This document shows positions 15,197 through 25,231 of a stretch of DNA of 48,449 nucleotides, piece by piece (position 1 is the first letter of the stretch; the number at the start of each line of letters is the position of its first letter). The notes beneath the pieces are model-generated. The model saw nothing but the letters and a program-made list of their open reading frames with translations, was not told where the DNA came from and ran no database searches. The stretch covers positions 1-48,449 of the forward strand of contig NZ_JAKZFD010000019.1 in the NCBI RefSeq assembly GCF_022549225.1, written 5' to 3'. The position numbers and the translations under genes are program-made. This stretch comes from Pelomonas sp. CA6 (lineage in GTDB: Bacteria; Pseudomonadota; Gammaproteobacteria; Burkholderiales; Burkholderiaceae_C).

Positions 15197-16030
15197 TCAG
15201 AGCAGCATGCGCAGATGAGCCTGGGCTTGCAGCAGCGGGGGCAGGCAGTGCTCCACCAGCTGCTCCATGCTCATGCGCGACGCGTGCACGCTGATGGCCA
15301 TGCCGGCCACCGTGTCGCCCTTGTAGTTCTTCAGCGGCACAGCGACGGTGCGCAGGCCCTGCTCCAGCTCCTGGTCGATCAATGCATAGCCCAGCGCACG
15401 GGCGCGGGCGATCTCAATGCGCAGGCGCTCGGGATGGGTGATGGTGTGCGGCGTCAGCGCCACCAGCTCCTGACGGGCGACGAAGGCGTCGACCTCGGAC
15501 TGCGGCAGAGCGGCCAGCATCACGCGGCCGTTGCCGGTGCAATAGGCCGGCACACGGGTGCCCGGCTGCAGGGTGGGGGACACCACGCGGCCGGCGCTGG
15601 TCGCCGAGATGCAGATGACGTCATTGCCGTCCAGCACGCCGGCGGAGGCGGCTTCCTTCATTGCGTAGGCCAGCTTGTGCAGCTCGGGCTCGATGATGCG
15701 CGGCAGACGGGCCGAGTGCATATAGCTCTGGCCCAGGCGCAGCACCTTGGGTGTCAGCGCGAACATCTTGCGATCCTGAGACACAAAGCCCAGATGGGTC
15801 AGCGTCAGCAGGTAGCGGCGCGCGGCCGCGCGGGTCAGGCCCGTGCGGGCGGCCACCTCGCTGATGGTCAGGCGGGGGCGTTCCTGGTCGAAGGCTTCGA
15901 TCACCGCCAGACCTTTTTCCAGGCCGGCCACCAGGTCACGCTTGAGCGGACCGCTGGGCTGGTCGGAAACCGGGGCGGGGGCTTCGGGGGTCGCGACGGC
16001 GACCATTTCATCTAGTGCGCGAGCAGACAT
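15197..16030 (-). CDS. IclR family regulator (PcaR/PcaU/PobR group)
   Basis: A 277-residue protein. The winged helix-turn-helix covers about residues 33-95 (VAGLEKGLAVIEAFDQERPRLTISEVAARTGLTRAAARRYLLTLTHLGFV). The C-terminal effector domain follows (LGQSYMHSARLPRIIEPELHKLAYAMKEAASAGVLDG...VMLAALP...ELVALTPHTI). The wording GLAVIEAFDQERPRLTISEVA and AARRYLLTL is that of the beta-ketoadipate-pathway regulators PcaR, PcaU and PobR, which bind aromatic-acid intermediates. The thiolase gene pcaF lies upstream with two GTTC-N7-GAAC palindromes in its promoter, a plausible target. A 422-bp spacer with further palindromes precedes this gene. It may also control paaH. Confidence 0.9.
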   Translation of the reverse strand: MSARALDEMVAVATPEAPAPVSDQPSGPLKRDLVAGLEKGLAVIEAFDQERPRLTISEVAARTGLTRAAARRYLLTLTHLGFVSQDRKMFALTPKVLRLGQSYMHSARLPRIIEPELHKLAYAMKEAASAGVLDGNDVICISATSAGRVVSPTLQPGTRVPAYCTGNGRVMLAALPQSEVDAFVARQELVALTPHTITHPERLRIEIARARALGYALIDQELEQGLRTVAVPLKNYKGDTVAGMAISVHASRMSMEQLVEHCLPPLLQAQAHLRMLL

Positions 16031-16041
16031 GGCTATGAAGT

Positions 16042-16168
16042 GCGGATAACGCCCAAATCTGCTGGGCGCAAGCAGCGAATGCCAGCGACTATAGGGAGAT
16101 ACGCCAGATTGACCAGTGAGAAAAGGCCTGCTCGGGCGTTATTCGCACATCAATGCACCAATTTGGTG
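16042..16168. promoter_or_regulatory. inverted repeats in the 422-bp spacer upstream of the IclR gene
   Basis: GCGGATAACGCCC (16042-16054) and GGGCGTTATTCGC (16134-16146) are inverted copies matching at 12 of 13 positions and separated by 79 bp. A perfect 13-bp palindrome, CACCAATTTGGTG (16156-16168), lies just beyond. The first arm is only 12 bp from the regulator's start codon, so autoregulation by looping is possible. The rest of 16169-16452 shows no gene I can support. Confidence 0.5.
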
Positions 16169-16452
16169 AATGCGGCGTACAGTCCATCCCACGGCCCGGT
16201 TTTTGGGCAGGTGTCGGTCGAATCAGTCGGTCAAAGGACTGGATCAGCGGGAATGGATGGACGGCAAGGTGGCGATAGGCGAACCAGAGACAGCGAAAGG
16301 GGGAGGGAGCGCGCACTTATGTTTGTATATGTGCGAGATGCGCGCCTGTCCCGGGAAGTATCCCATGCGTCGGGCGACTGGTGTCTATCTGGTATCCGCC
16401 TGGTCATGACGTTTTTTCAACCGTGATTGAGATTCAGTCATGACCTGGGCTA

Positions 16453-17652
<1,200 letters not shown>

Positions 17653-17694
17653 CTTGGGTTCCTGGGTTCTATACAAGCTACTGAGCCATGGGGC

Positions 17695-17737
17695 CTTGAG
17701 AAAGTTCGAAATAAGAACTCAAGTTCCTATCAAGAAC
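17695..17737. promoter_or_regulatory. tandem GTTC-N7-GAAC operator for the IclR-type regulator
   Basis: Two 15-bp palindromes with a 19-bp period: GTTC 17704-17707 with GAAC 17715-17718, and GTTC 17723-17726 with GAAC 17734-17737. The first is nested in a longer dyad, CTTGAG (17695-17700) with CTCAAG (17718-17723). PcaU/PcaR/PobR-group IclR proteins are known to bind repeated GTTCG-like palindromes, so the regulator at 15197-16030 is the obvious candidate. The sites lie where an activator of pcaF would bind. A further inverted repeat, CCACG-N5-CGTGG, is at 17785-17799, on the side of the HD-GYP gene. Confidence 0.65.
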
Positions 17738-17905
17738 CTCACTTCGGGGCATGATAGTGCGCTTTGCAAAATGCGTGACAAGTTCCACGTGCACCGTGGG
17801 TGATCCTCGCCGGGCCTGCGTGCCGGGCGGAAATTCACTTAAGTTGTGAAGAAGGACAGCCGATGCTGCAAGCGAGGGCGGCCCAAAGAATGGGTGTGGA
17901 ATGAC

Positions 17906-19186
17906 ATGAAGGACAGATCAGCAGATCCTTTGATCGACGTAAGCCAGCTGAAGGTGGGGATGTTCATCCACCTCGATCTCGGCTGGATGTCGCACCCGTT
18001 CCCGCTCAGCAGTTTCAAGCTCAGCTCCGAAGAGCAGTTGCTGATCCTGCGCCGGCTCGGTCTGAAGCAGGTGCGCTGGAGTCCGGGCAAGAGCGATCTG
18101 GCCACCGATGCGGTGCCCATGCCGGCGCTCGCCGAGGCGGAGCAGGTGCCGGCGCCAGCGAGCGCGGAGGACTTGGCGCGCGAACGGCACAAACGGGAAC
18201 TGGCGGCCCAGCGCGAGGCCTTGCTGCAGTGCGAGCGTCAGTACGCCGAAGCCGCCACGGCGTTTCGTGAGCTGATGGACCTGGTGCCCAAGGAGCCGAC
18301 TTCGGCACGCGACCGTTCGGTGGCACTGTCGCGCGCGCTGCTGGACAAGATGCTGATCGAGGGCGATCTCAATATCCGGCTGCTCAATGAAGGAGCCGGA
18401 GACCGGGGTACCGCCCATGCGTTGAATGTCGCCATCATCGCGATGCTATTGGGCCGGGCCTTCGGGCTGGGGCGCGAAGAGATGCTGGACCTGGGCGTGG
18501 GCGCGCTGCTGCATGACATCGGCAAGTCCGAACTGGCGCCGCGTTTCCGCCATCGCGACGATGGCTTCACGTCGGCCGAGAACCAGGCTTACCAGCAGCA
18601 TGTGGCCAAGGGCGTGGCGGTGGCGCAGCAGATGGGCGTGGCGGCAGCGCCGCTGCTGATCATCGCGCAGCACCACGAGCATGCCGATGGCACCGGATTC
18701 CCGCAGCGCATCAATGCCGACCGCATGAGCGTGGGCGCGCGCATCGTGGCGCTGGTCAACCGCTTCGACGGGCTGTGCAATCCGCTGCTGGCCTCCAAGT
18801 CGCTGACACCTCACGAGGCCCTGTCGTTGCTGTTCGCGCAGGGGCGCAGTCGCTTTGATGCGACCATGCTCAATGCCTTCATCCGCATGATGGGGGTCTA
18901 TCCACCGGGCTCCGCCGTACAGCTGACGGACGACCGGTACGCGCTGGTCGTCGCCGTGAACTCCTCGCGGCCACTGAAGCCCCGCGTGCTGGTGCACGAT
19001 CCCAAGGTGCCGCGCGAAGAAGCCCTGGTGGTCAACCTCGAAGACCTGCCCGATTTGGGCATACGGCGCAGTCTCAAGCCGCAGCAGCTGCCGCGCGCGG
19101 CGCTGGACTACCTGAGCCCGCGCAGCCGGATCGCCTATTTCTTCGAATCCGCCAGTGTGGCCCCGCCCGGGGAGATGGCGGCATGA
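17906..19186 (+). CDS. HD-GYP domain c-di-GMP phosphodiesterase with DUF3391
   Basis: A 426-residue protein. The N-terminal DUF3391 region (IDVSQLKVGMFIHLDLGWMSHPFPLSSFKL) is followed by a Glu/Arg-rich coiled linker (residues 80-125) and an HD-GYP domain (about 150-320). The conserved first His is at 171, HD at 203-204 (LLHDIGK), and HHEHADGTGFP at 256-266. The last motif has GFP instead of GYP, a common variant. The family hydrolyses c-di-GMP using a di- or trinuclear metal site. The frame is open from a GTG at 17846, but that lacks a ribosome-binding site; the ATG at 17906 starts close to the domain. The next gene, 10 bp downstream, makes and breaks c-di-GMP. Confidence 0.88.
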   Translation: MKDRSADPLIDVSQLKVGMFIHLDLGWMSHPFPLSSFKLSSEEQLLILRRLGLKQVRWSPGKSDLATDAVPMPALAEAEQVPAPASAEDLARERHKRELAAQREALLQCERQYAEAATAFRELMDLVPKEPTSARDRSVALSRALLDKMLIEGDLNIRLLNEGAGDRGTAHALNVAIIAMLLGRAFGLGREEMLDLGVGALLHDIGKSELAPRFRHRDDGFTSAENQAYQQHVAKGVAVAQQMGVAAAPLLIIAQHHEHADGTGFPQRINADRMSVGARIVALVNRFDGLCNPLLASKSLTPHEALSLLFAQGRSRFDATMLNAFIRMMGVYPPGSAVQLTDDRYALVVAVNSSRPLKPRVLVHDPKVPREEALVVNLEDLPDLGIRRSLKPQQLPRAALDYLSPRSRIAYFFESASVAPPGEMAA

Positions 19187-19196
19187 GGTCGATCCG

Positions 19197-21296
19197 GTGA
19201 ACCTCGCTCGACCAGCGCTCGCGGCCTCCGTGCCGTCACCCTTTCAGGCCCTGATCGATGGGCTTCAGGAAGCGGTGTGGCTGGTCGATGCCGCCACCCA
19301 TTGTGTGGTGGCGGTCAACAAGATGTCGCAGGCGTTGCTGGGCCTGCCTTCGGATCAGTTGCTGGGCTGCGCCATCGACTCGCTGGCGACCACGCCCGAG
19401 GATGCGCTGTTCTGGATGGACGCCGCCGCCGGAGGGCGCGACGGGCTGCACACCGACACCATGATCCGCCATGCCGATGGCCGCATGATGTGGGTGGCGC
19501 GGCGCGTCACCCATGTGCCGCAGGCGCAGGGCCAGGGGCTGTGGCTGATCGCGATGCAGGACCTGACCGCGCAGCGCCAGCATGACGAAGAGCGCGAGAC
19601 CCTGCTCGCCGAGTTGCGCGCCACGCTGGAGTCGACGGCCGATGGCATTCTGGTGACCGACCTGGCCGGCCGCATGCGCAGCTTCAATCAGCGCTTCGCC
19701 GCACTTTGGGGCATTCCCGAGGACTTGCTGAACGAGCGCAATGACGAGGCGGTGCAGGCCTGGATGCGGCGCAGCGTGATCGACGGGCCAGCCTATGCGA
19801 TGCGGCTGGCCTCGGTGCAGGAGTCGCCGCTGCTGCAGACCAGTGACAACATCCGCCTGATCGACGGCCGTGTGCTGGAGCGCGTGTCCCTGCCGCAATG
19901 GAGTCGGGGTCGGCCCATCGGGCGCGTGTTCTCCTTTCGCGATCTCAGCGAGAAGCTGGCCGCCAACCAGCGCATCGAGGAGCTGTCGCACACCGACATG
20001 CTCAGCGGGCTGCCCAACCGCCGTGCGCTGGCGGAGCGGCTGGATTACGCGCAGGCGATGGCGCGGCGCGAGACCAGCCCATTCGGCCTGCTCAATGTGG
20101 ACCTGGATCGCTTCAAGCAGATCAACGACACGCTGGGGCATTCCTACGGCGACCGCGTGTTGAAGGAGGTGGCGCTGCGCCTGAAGGAGTCGCTGCGCGA
20201 GGTGGACACCGTGGCGAGGCTGGGCGGCGACGAGTTCGCGCTGCTGATCCACCAAGCCGATGCGCGCGGCGCCGAGCATGCGGCACGTCGCGTGCAAGAA
20301 GCGATGTCTCGCCCGTTCTGCTTTGACACGCTGAGCTTCACGGTCACCTGCAGCATCGGCATCGCGCTCTTCCCCGGCGATGGCAACAGCGCCGAGGAAT
20401 TGCTCGCCAGTGCCGAGCGCGCGATGCATTGGGTGAAGGAAAGCGGCCGCAGTGCCTTCCGCTTTCACCAGCCACGCAAGGACGTGGACCTGCTGTCGCG
20501 CATGCGCCTGGACCATGCGATGCGCCAGGCGCTGCAGGAGCACGAGTTCCGTCTTCACTACCAACCCCAGGTGGCGCTGGGTACCGGCGAGGTGATCGGT
20601 GCCGAGGCGCTGATCCGCTGGCGCGACCCCTTGCGTGGCGAGGTGCCGCCATCGGAGTTCATCCCGGTCGCCGAGGAGAGCGGGTTCATCGTGGCGATCG
20701 GCAACTGGGTGCTGCAGCAGGCGGTGCAACAGGCCGCCCAGTGGCGCCGCCAGGGGCTGCGCATTCCCGTGGCGGTCAACGTGTCGGCGCTGCAGTTCCA
20801 GCAGGCCCAGTTCGTGGAAACCGTGGCGCAGGCCTTGCGCGCGGCTGACCTGTCGCCGTCATTGCTGGAGCTGGAGCTGACCGAGTCCATCCTGCTGCGT
20901 GATGCCGAAGAGGCCTTGCTGCGGCTGCAGGGTCTGGCCGAGCTGGGCGTCTGCATGTCCATCGACGATTTCGGCACCGGCTATTCCAGCCTGGGCTATC
21001 TGAAGCGCTTTCCGATTCAGCGCCTGAAGATCGACAAGAGCTTTGTCCGTGGGCTGCCCGGCGATGCCAGCGACGCGGGCATCGTCAACGCCATCATCCA
21101 GATGGGACGTGCGCTGAACCTCAAGGTGATTGCCGAGGGCGTGGAGTCCGAAGCGCAGCGCGAGTTCCTGCAGCGCTGCGGCTGCCATGAGTACCAAGGC
21201 TATCTGTTCGCCCCTGCATTGGAAGGGCGCGCCTTTGAGGAGCGCGTGATGCGCCAGAACAAGGCCCAGGTGCGGCTGCTTCGCGGCGGTGCCTGA
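19197..21296 (+). CDS. PAS-PAS-GGDEF-EAL cyclic-di-GMP enzyme
   Basis: A 699-residue protein. Two PAS domains (about 15-125 and 135-255) precede a GGDEF domain with intact active site GGDEF at 343-347 and an inhibitory-site RxxD at 334-337, five residues before it. An EAL domain follows, with EAL at 470-472, DDFGTGYSSLGYLKRFP and KIDKSFV. Both catalytic motifs are intact, so synthesis and hydrolysis of c-di-GMP are both possible, with PAS sensing deciding. No transmembrane helix is seen, so it is cytoplasmic. The GTG at 19197 has GAGGTC upstream and lies 10 bp after the HD-GYP stop. A GTG at 19155 that overlaps the previous gene is a less likely start. Confidence 0.9.
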   Translation: MNLARPALAASVPSPFQALIDGLQEAVWLVDAATHCVVAVNKMSQALLGLPSDQLLGCAIDSLATTPEDALFWMDAAAGGRDGLHTDTMIRHADGRMMWVARRVTHVPQAQGQGLWLIAMQDLTAQRQHDEERETLLAELRATLESTADGILVTDLAGRMRSFNQRFAALWGIPEDLLNERNDEAVQAWMRRSVIDGPAYAMRLASVQESPLLQTSDNIRLIDGRVLERVSLPQWSRGRPIGRVFSFRDLSEKLAANQRIEELSHTDMLSGLPNRRALAERLDYAQAMARRETSPFGLLNVDLDRFKQINDTLGHSYGDRVLKEVALRLKESLREVDTVARLGGDEFALLIHQADARGAEHAARRVQEAMSRPFCFDTLSFTVTCSIGIALFPGDGNSAEELLASAERAMHWVKESGRSAFRFHQPRKDVDLLSRMRLDHAMRQALQEHEFRLHYQPQVALGTGEVIGAEALIRWRDPLRGEVPPSEFIPVAEESGFIVAIGNWVLQQAVQQAAQWRRQGLRIPVAVNVSALQFQQAQFVETVAQALRAADLSPSLLELELTESILLRDAEEALLRLQGLAELGVCMSIDDFGTGYSSLGYLKRFPIQRLKIDKSFVRGLPGDASDAGIVNAIIQMGRALNLKVIAEGVESEAQREFLQRCGCHEYQGYLFAPALEGRAFEERVMRQNKAQVRLLRGGA

Positions 21297-21312
21297 AGAA
21301 TCCCCTGCCGGA

Positions 21313-21340
21313 TTGCCCTGAGGCGAGCAGACTCTATAGT
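21313..21340 (+). promoter_or_regulatory. promoter of the DUF1840-phosphatase unit
   Basis: TTGCCC (21313-21318), 16-bp spacer, TATAGT (21335-21340). The predicted start is near 21347, giving a 20-nt leader that carries GGGGGAGG before the GTG start at 21367. Confidence 0.6.
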
Positions 21341-21366
21341 GCTTGGCATTTCAGGGGGAGGCTGTC

Positions 21367-21690
21367 GTGCTCTACAAGTTCAAGTCCAAGGCCGGTGCCG
21401 ATGTGCTGATGCTGCAGGCCCATGGGGACCACCTGCTGCGCGCACTGGGGCGCGAGCCGGCCCCGCGCGGCATCTTCCAGCAACAGGATCTGCCTGCCTT
21501 GCTGGCGCGGCTTGACGAGGTGATGGCCGACGAGGAGCGCCAGCTCGAGCAGGCAAGGCGCGATGCGGAGGCCGAAGGGCGTCAGCCGCCCCCGGCGCCC
21601 GAGATTCTGCTGCGCCAGCGCGCCTGGCCTTTGCGCGAGCTGATGCGCCAAGCGCAAGCGGCCGGCCATGACATCGTCTGGGGCGTCTGA
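21367..21690 (+). CDS. DUF1840 domain-containing protein
   Basis: A 107-residue protein beginning V/MLYKFKSKAGADVLMLQAHGDHLLRALGREPAPRGIF, the conserved start of DUF1840. The family is largely restricted to betaproteobacteria, and its function is unknown. The middle is a charged helix (LDEVMADEERQLEQARRDAEAEG), and the end is WPLRELMRQAQAAGHDIVWGV. The start is a GTG at 21367 with a strong GGGGAGG 6 nt upstream; no ATG in frame fits the family. The phosphatase gene follows after one base, so the two are co-transcribed. Confidence 0.88.
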   Translation: MLYKFKSKAGADVLMLQAHGDHLLRALGREPAPRGIFQQQDLPALLARLDEVMADEERQLEQARRDAEAEGRQPPPAPEILLRQRAWPLRELMRQAQAAGHDIVWGV

Positions 21691-21691
21691 C

Positions 21692-22336
21692 ATGGATGGC
21701 AGTTGCCGCATCATCGCGGTCCGTCACGGCGAGACCGCATGGAACCGGGAGGGGCGGCTGCAGGGCCACCAGGATATTCCACTGAACGAGCGCGGTCTGG
21801 CCCAGGCCGAGGCGGTGGCCCTGGCGCTGGCCGACGAGGACGTGGACGCCATCTATGCCAGCGATCTCCAGCGGGCCGCCCGCACCGCGGCAGCGATCGC
21901 CCATAGACAGGGCTTGGCGGTGCGTACCGATGCCGGGCTGCGCGAACGTGCCTTTGGCGAGTTCGAGGGATGCTGCTGGCCTGAGTTGGAGGCGCGTCGG
22001 CCCGAGGACTGTGCACGCTGGAAGCGGCGCGAGCCGGACTTCGCGCCGCCGGGCGGCGGCGAGAGCCTGCTTGACTTCCAGGTGCGCTGCGTCGGTGCTG
22101 TGGAGGCCCTGGCGCGCCGCCATCCGGGCGGCAGCATCGTCGTGGTCGCCCATGGCGGTGTGCTGGACTGCCTCTACCGGGCCGCGACCCGCCAGTCCAT
22201 TCAGGCCGCGCGCACCTGGGCATTGGGCAATGCCACGATCAATCGACTGATCCACAGTGCCGGTGGGCTGTCGCTGGTGGGCTGGAACGATGACCTGCAT
22301 CTGTCCGCACTGAGTGTGCTGGACGAGTCCGCCTGA
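21692..22336 (+). CDS. histidine phosphatase family protein (phosphoglycerate mutase-like)
   Basis: A 214-residue protein with the RHG motif VRHGETAWN (His12), followed by GRLQGHQDIPLNERGLAQA, the SDLQRAARTAAAI segment, acid LRERAFGEFEG and the second catalytic His in VVAHGGVLDCLYR. It belongs to the cobC/GpmB-like branch of histidine phosphatases. These are cytoplasmic phosphatases of varied small-molecule substrates rather than glycolytic mutases. No substrate can be assigned from neighbours. The ATG lies one base after the DUF1840 stop. Confidence 0.9.
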   Translation: MDGSCRIIAVRHGETAWNREGRLQGHQDIPLNERGLAQAEAVALALADEDVDAIYASDLQRAARTAAAIAHRQGLAVRTDAGLRERAFGEFEGCCWPELEARRPEDCARWKRREPDFAPPGGGESLLDFQVRCVGAVEALARRHPGGSIVVVAHGGVLDCLYRAATRQSIQAARTWALGNATINRLIHSAGGLSLVGWNDDLHLSALSVLDESA

Positions 22337-22411
22337 TAGCGCTTCCGCGTCCGCCGCACCATTGGTCACGGCGAGTATCAGAAGACTGTTGCAATTTCGC
22401 GTCGTCCGAGG

Positions 22412-22439
22412 TTCGCCCAAACAAGGTGACTTCTATACT
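22412..22439 (+). promoter_or_regulatory. porin promoter
   Basis: TTCGCC (22412-22417), 16-bp spacer, TATACT (22434-22439). This gives a leader of about 60 nt with AAAGG (22496-22500) before the start codon. Confidence 0.55.
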
Positions 22440-22506
22440 CCTCGCACACCACACGCCCTAGATCGGACTCCAGTCCGGCATCACACTCAACGGACAAAGG
22501 TACATG

Positions 22507-23439
22507 ATGAAGAAGATCGCCATCGCCGCGGCTGTCGCAGCCCTCGCTGCCCCCGCATTCGCCCAGAGCTCGGTGACCCTGTGGGGCCGGATGAACACCA
22601 CGGTCGAAAGCCAGAAGTTCGGGAACCAGGGCCGCACGGTCGCCGTGGTGAACAACAACTCGCGTCTGGGCTTCCGCGGTACGGAAGACCTGGGCGGCGG
22701 CCTGAAGGCCACCTTCGAGCTGGAGCACGGCCTGAACTCCGACGACGGCAAGCAGACCAACGCCGCCTTCTGGAACCGTCAAGCCAGCGTGCAGCTGGCC
22801 GGCGACTTCGGTGCCGTGCGTCTGGGCCGCTGGACCCCCGGCTCCTACTTCGCGACCGCTGACTACGTGTCCCTGCACAACCACGACACCGGCAGCTCGG
22901 AAGACAAGCTGTACTCGGGCGCTGGCTTCACGCAGACCAACAAGGTCGGCTACTTCACCCCCAACATCAGCGGCTTCACCGGCGAATTCGCCATGCACGC
23001 TGGCGAAGGTGCGGATGCCCGTGGCTACGACGCTTCGGTGAACTACGACCAGGGTCCTCTGCACCTGGGCGCCGGCTTCAGCAAGCAAGACAAGGCCAAG
23101 CAGTACGCCATCCGCGGCCTGTACGAGCTGGGTGCTTTCACCTTCGGCGGCTACTTCCAGCGTGAAGACCTGGGCGTTGGCGCCAACGCCACCCGCAACA
23201 TCGGCCGCGTGGCTGTGATGTACACGATGGGCCAGTCCGAGTTCCACCTGAACATCGGTGGCTCCAAGGCGGGTGGTGCCCTGGGTAGCTATGGCGCTTC
23301 GCAGTACACGCTGGCTTACAACTACAACCTGAGCAAGCGCACCAAGCTGTACGGCTTCTACACCACCTACGACAGCAAGGCCCCCAACAAGGCCAACGAC
23401 TTCAACTCGATCGCTGCCGGTATCCGCCACAACTTCTAA
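22507..23439 (+). CDS. outer-membrane porin (Burkholderia-type, Porin_4)
   Basis: A 310-residue protein. The signal peptide MKKIAIAAAVAALAAPAFAQ is followed by SSVTLWGRMNTTVE, the classic first strand of betaproteobacterial general porins. NNNSRLGFRGTEDLGGGLKATFELEHG, VRLGRWTPG and repeated amphipathic strands ending YGFYTTYDSKA...AAGIRHNF follow, and the terminal Phe is the outer-membrane targeting signal. At about 290 mature residues it is shorter than the usual 350-380. It would form a trimeric channel for small solutes. Two adjacent ATGs exist; AAAGG lies 6 nt before the second (22507), which is preferred to 22504. Codon use is less G/C-biased toward rare codons than its neighbours, as expected for high expression. 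Confidence 0.93.
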   Translation: MKKIAIAAAVAALAAPAFAQSSVTLWGRMNTTVESQKFGNQGRTVAVVNNNSRLGFRGTEDLGGGLKATFELEHGLNSDDGKQTNAAFWNRQASVQLAGDFGAVRLGRWTPGSYFATADYVSLHNHDTGSSEDKLYSGAGFTQTNKVGYFTPNISGFTGEFAMHAGEGADARGYDASVNYDQGPLHLGAGFSKQDKAKQYAIRGLYELGAFTFGGYFQREDLGVGANATRNIGRVAVMYTMGQSEFHLNIGGSKAGGALGSYGASQYTLAYNYNLSKRTKLYGFYTTYDSKAPNKANDFNSIAAGIRHNF

Positions 23440-23460
23440 GCCCTCGGGCCGGAAGACAAG

Positions 23461-23487
23461 AAAGGCGACCTTCGGGTCGCCTTTTTT
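23461..23487 (+). terminator. porin terminator
   Basis: AAAGGCGACC (23461-23470), TTCG loop, GGTCGCC (23475-23481) then TTTTTT. A canonical stable tetraloop terminator. The A-tract arm means it may also stop transcription from ruvB. Confidence 0.93.
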
Positions 23488-23537
23488 CATGGGCTTTCGG
23501 AGAGTCTCGCGGCGGGAGGATGCCGCCGCGTTGCGCC

Positions 23538-24599
23538 TCAGCTCTCGTCGAACAGGTCGCCCCCGCTGCTGCGCGGTGGCGTCACGCCCAGATGCCGATA
23601 GGCGGCCAGCGTGGCGATGCGCCCCCGAGGTGTGCGCTGCAGAAAACCCTGCTGGATCAGATAGGGCTCGATCACGTCCTCGATGGTGCCGCTCTCCTCA
23701 CCGATCGCGGCCGCGACGTTGTCCAGCCCGACCGGTCCGCCATCGAAGCGGTGCACCACGGCTTCCAGCAGCTTGCGGTCCATCAGGTCGAAGCCGCGCG
23801 GATCAACGTCCAGCATGGCCAATGCCTTGTCGGCGATGGGCTTGCTGATCAGGCCGTCGCTCTTGACCTCGGCATAGTCGCGCACCCGACGCAACAGCCG
23901 GTTGGCGATGCGCGGCGTGCCACGCGAGCGCCGTGCCACTTCCATTGCGCCTTCGGGGGCAATGGCGGCGCCCAACAGTTGGGCTGAGCGGGTCACGATG
24001 CGCTGTAGTTCGGTGTCCGAGTAGAACTCCAGCCGGGCGACGATGCCGAAGCGATCACGCAGCGGGTTGGTCAGCATGCCGGCGCGCGTGGTGGCGCCCA
24101 CCAGCGTGAAGGGCTGCAGGTCCAGCTTGATGGAGCGGGCCGCGGGGCCTTCACCGATCATGATGTCGATCTGGTAGTCCTCCAGCGCCGGGTAGAGGAT
24201 TTCCTCGACAACGGGCGAGAGCCGGTGAATCTCGTCGATGAAGAGCACATCGTTGCGCTCGAGATTGGTCAGGATGGCGGCGAGGTCCTTGGGCTTTTCC
24301 AACACGGGCCCGCTGGTCTGGCGCAGGTTGACGCCCAGCTCGGCGGCGATGATGTGAGACAGCGTGGTCTTGCCCAGCCCTGGCGGGCCGAAAAGCAGCA
24401 CATGGTCCAGCGCCTCGCCACGCTTTTTCGCGGCGCCGATGAAGATCTCCAGCTGTTCGCGGGCCTTGGCCTGGCCGACATAGTCGTCCAGCACCTTGGG
24501 CCGCAGCGCACGTTCGATCGCCTCCTCGTTGCCACTGGCGGGCTGCGAGCTGACCACGCGCGGCGCGGCGCTGCTGAAGTCGTCGGTCTGTATGCTCAT
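23538..24599 (-). CDS. ruvB: Holliday junction branch-migration helicase RuvB
   Basis: A 353-residue AAA+ ATPase: FDDYVGQ-like start ([21 protein letters not shown]), Walker A GPPGLGKT at 71-78, Walker [10 protein letters not shown], sensor/arginine segment [20 protein letters not shown]. The C-terminal winged helix contains [14 protein letters not shown] and [23 protein letters not shown]. With RuvA it drives branch migration of Holliday junctions in recombinational repair. It lies 16 bp downstream of ruvA in one operon. No ruvC is adjacent in the window. Confidence 0.98.
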   Translation of the reverse strand: MSIQTDDFSSAAPRVVSSQPASGNEEAIERALRPKVLDDYVGQAKAREQLEIFIGAAKKRGEALDHVLLFGPPGLGKTTLSHIIAAELGVNLRQTSGPVLEKPKDLAAILTNLERNDVLFIDEIHRLSPVVEEILYPALEDYQIDIMIGEGPAARSIKLDLQPFTLVGATTRAGMLTNPLRDRFGIVARLEFYSDTELQRIVTRSAQLLGAAIAPEGAMEVARRSRGTPRIANRLLRRVRDYAEVKSDGLISKPIADKALAMLDVDPRGFDLMDRKLLEAVVHRFDGGPVGLDNVAAAIGEESGTIEDVIEPYLIQQGFLQRTPRGRIATLAAYRHLGVTPPRSSGGDLFDES

Positions 24600-24615
24600 G
24601 CGGGCGTCCTCGAGG

Positions 24616-25188
24616 TCAGCGCGACAGAGACTTGAGGGCCAGCTTGATGCCCTCGCTCACGCCCACATCGGCCGGCAGCGATTTCAGCGTGGCCGCCGCT
24701 TCCTTGTCGTTATAGCCCAGCGCCAGCAGGGCCTGCAGGATGTCGGCCTGGTTGTCGGTGGTGACCACAGCCGGCAGGCTGAGGTCGGGGCCCAGCTTGC
24801 CCTTGAGTTCCAGCAGCAGGCGCTCGGCTGTCTTCTTGCCGATGCCCGGAACTTTGGTGAGGCGCCCGCTCTCCTGCTGGCTCACGGCCTGCGCCAGTTC
24901 GCTGACCTGCAACCCGGACAACAAGGCCAGCGCCATGCGCGCGCCGATACCGCTGATCTTGATCAGCAGGCGAAAGGTGTGGCGCTCTTCGGCGGTGAGA
25001 AAACCGAACAGCAGGTGCGCGTCCTCGCGCACGATCAGATGGGTGAGCAGGCTGACCCGTTCGCCCTGGCCGGGAAGGTTGTAGAAGGTGCTCATCGGGA
25101 CGTCGACTTCATAGCCGACGCCCTGCACGTCGATGAGCACCTGCGGGGGCGATTTCTCCGCGATCACGCCTGTGAGTCTGCCGATCAT
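24616..25188 (-). CDS. ruvA: Holliday junction DNA helicase subunit RuvA
   Basis: A 190-residue protein with [39 protein letters not shown] (OB domain I). Tandem helix-hairpin-helix motifs follow ([19 protein letters not shown] and [23 protein letters not shown]). The C-terminal domain III contacts RuvB ([24 protein letters not shown]). It recognises four-way junctions and loads RuvB, whose gene follows. The upstream neighbour on the same strand is the two-component response regulator gene, which ends 43 bp away on the other side and is transcriptionally upstream. Confidence 0.98.
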   Translation of the reverse strand: MIGRLTGVIAEKSPPQVLIDVQGVGYEVDVPMSTFYNLPGQGERVSLLTHLIVREDAHLLFGFLTAEERHTFRLLIKISGIGARMALALLSGLQVSELAQAVSQQESGRLTKVPGIGKKTAERLLLELKGKLGPDLSLPAVVTTDNQADILQALLALGYNDKEAAATLKSLPADVGVSEGIKLALKSLSR

Positions 25189-25231
25189 GGCCGGATTATC
25201 CGGCCAGCGGCACGCCCCCGGGCGGGGCGCG

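Noticed and set aside
16086-16098. ACTATAGGGAGA resembling the core of a T7 promoter
   Set aside because: Only the 3' half of the phage promoter matches, the upstream TAATACG part is absent, and there are no phage genes; chance similarity.
16040-16426. A 128-codon plus-strand frame in the IclR upstream spacer
   Set aside because: No ribosome-binding site, no similarity and biased composition; the region is better explained by palindromic regulatory DNA.
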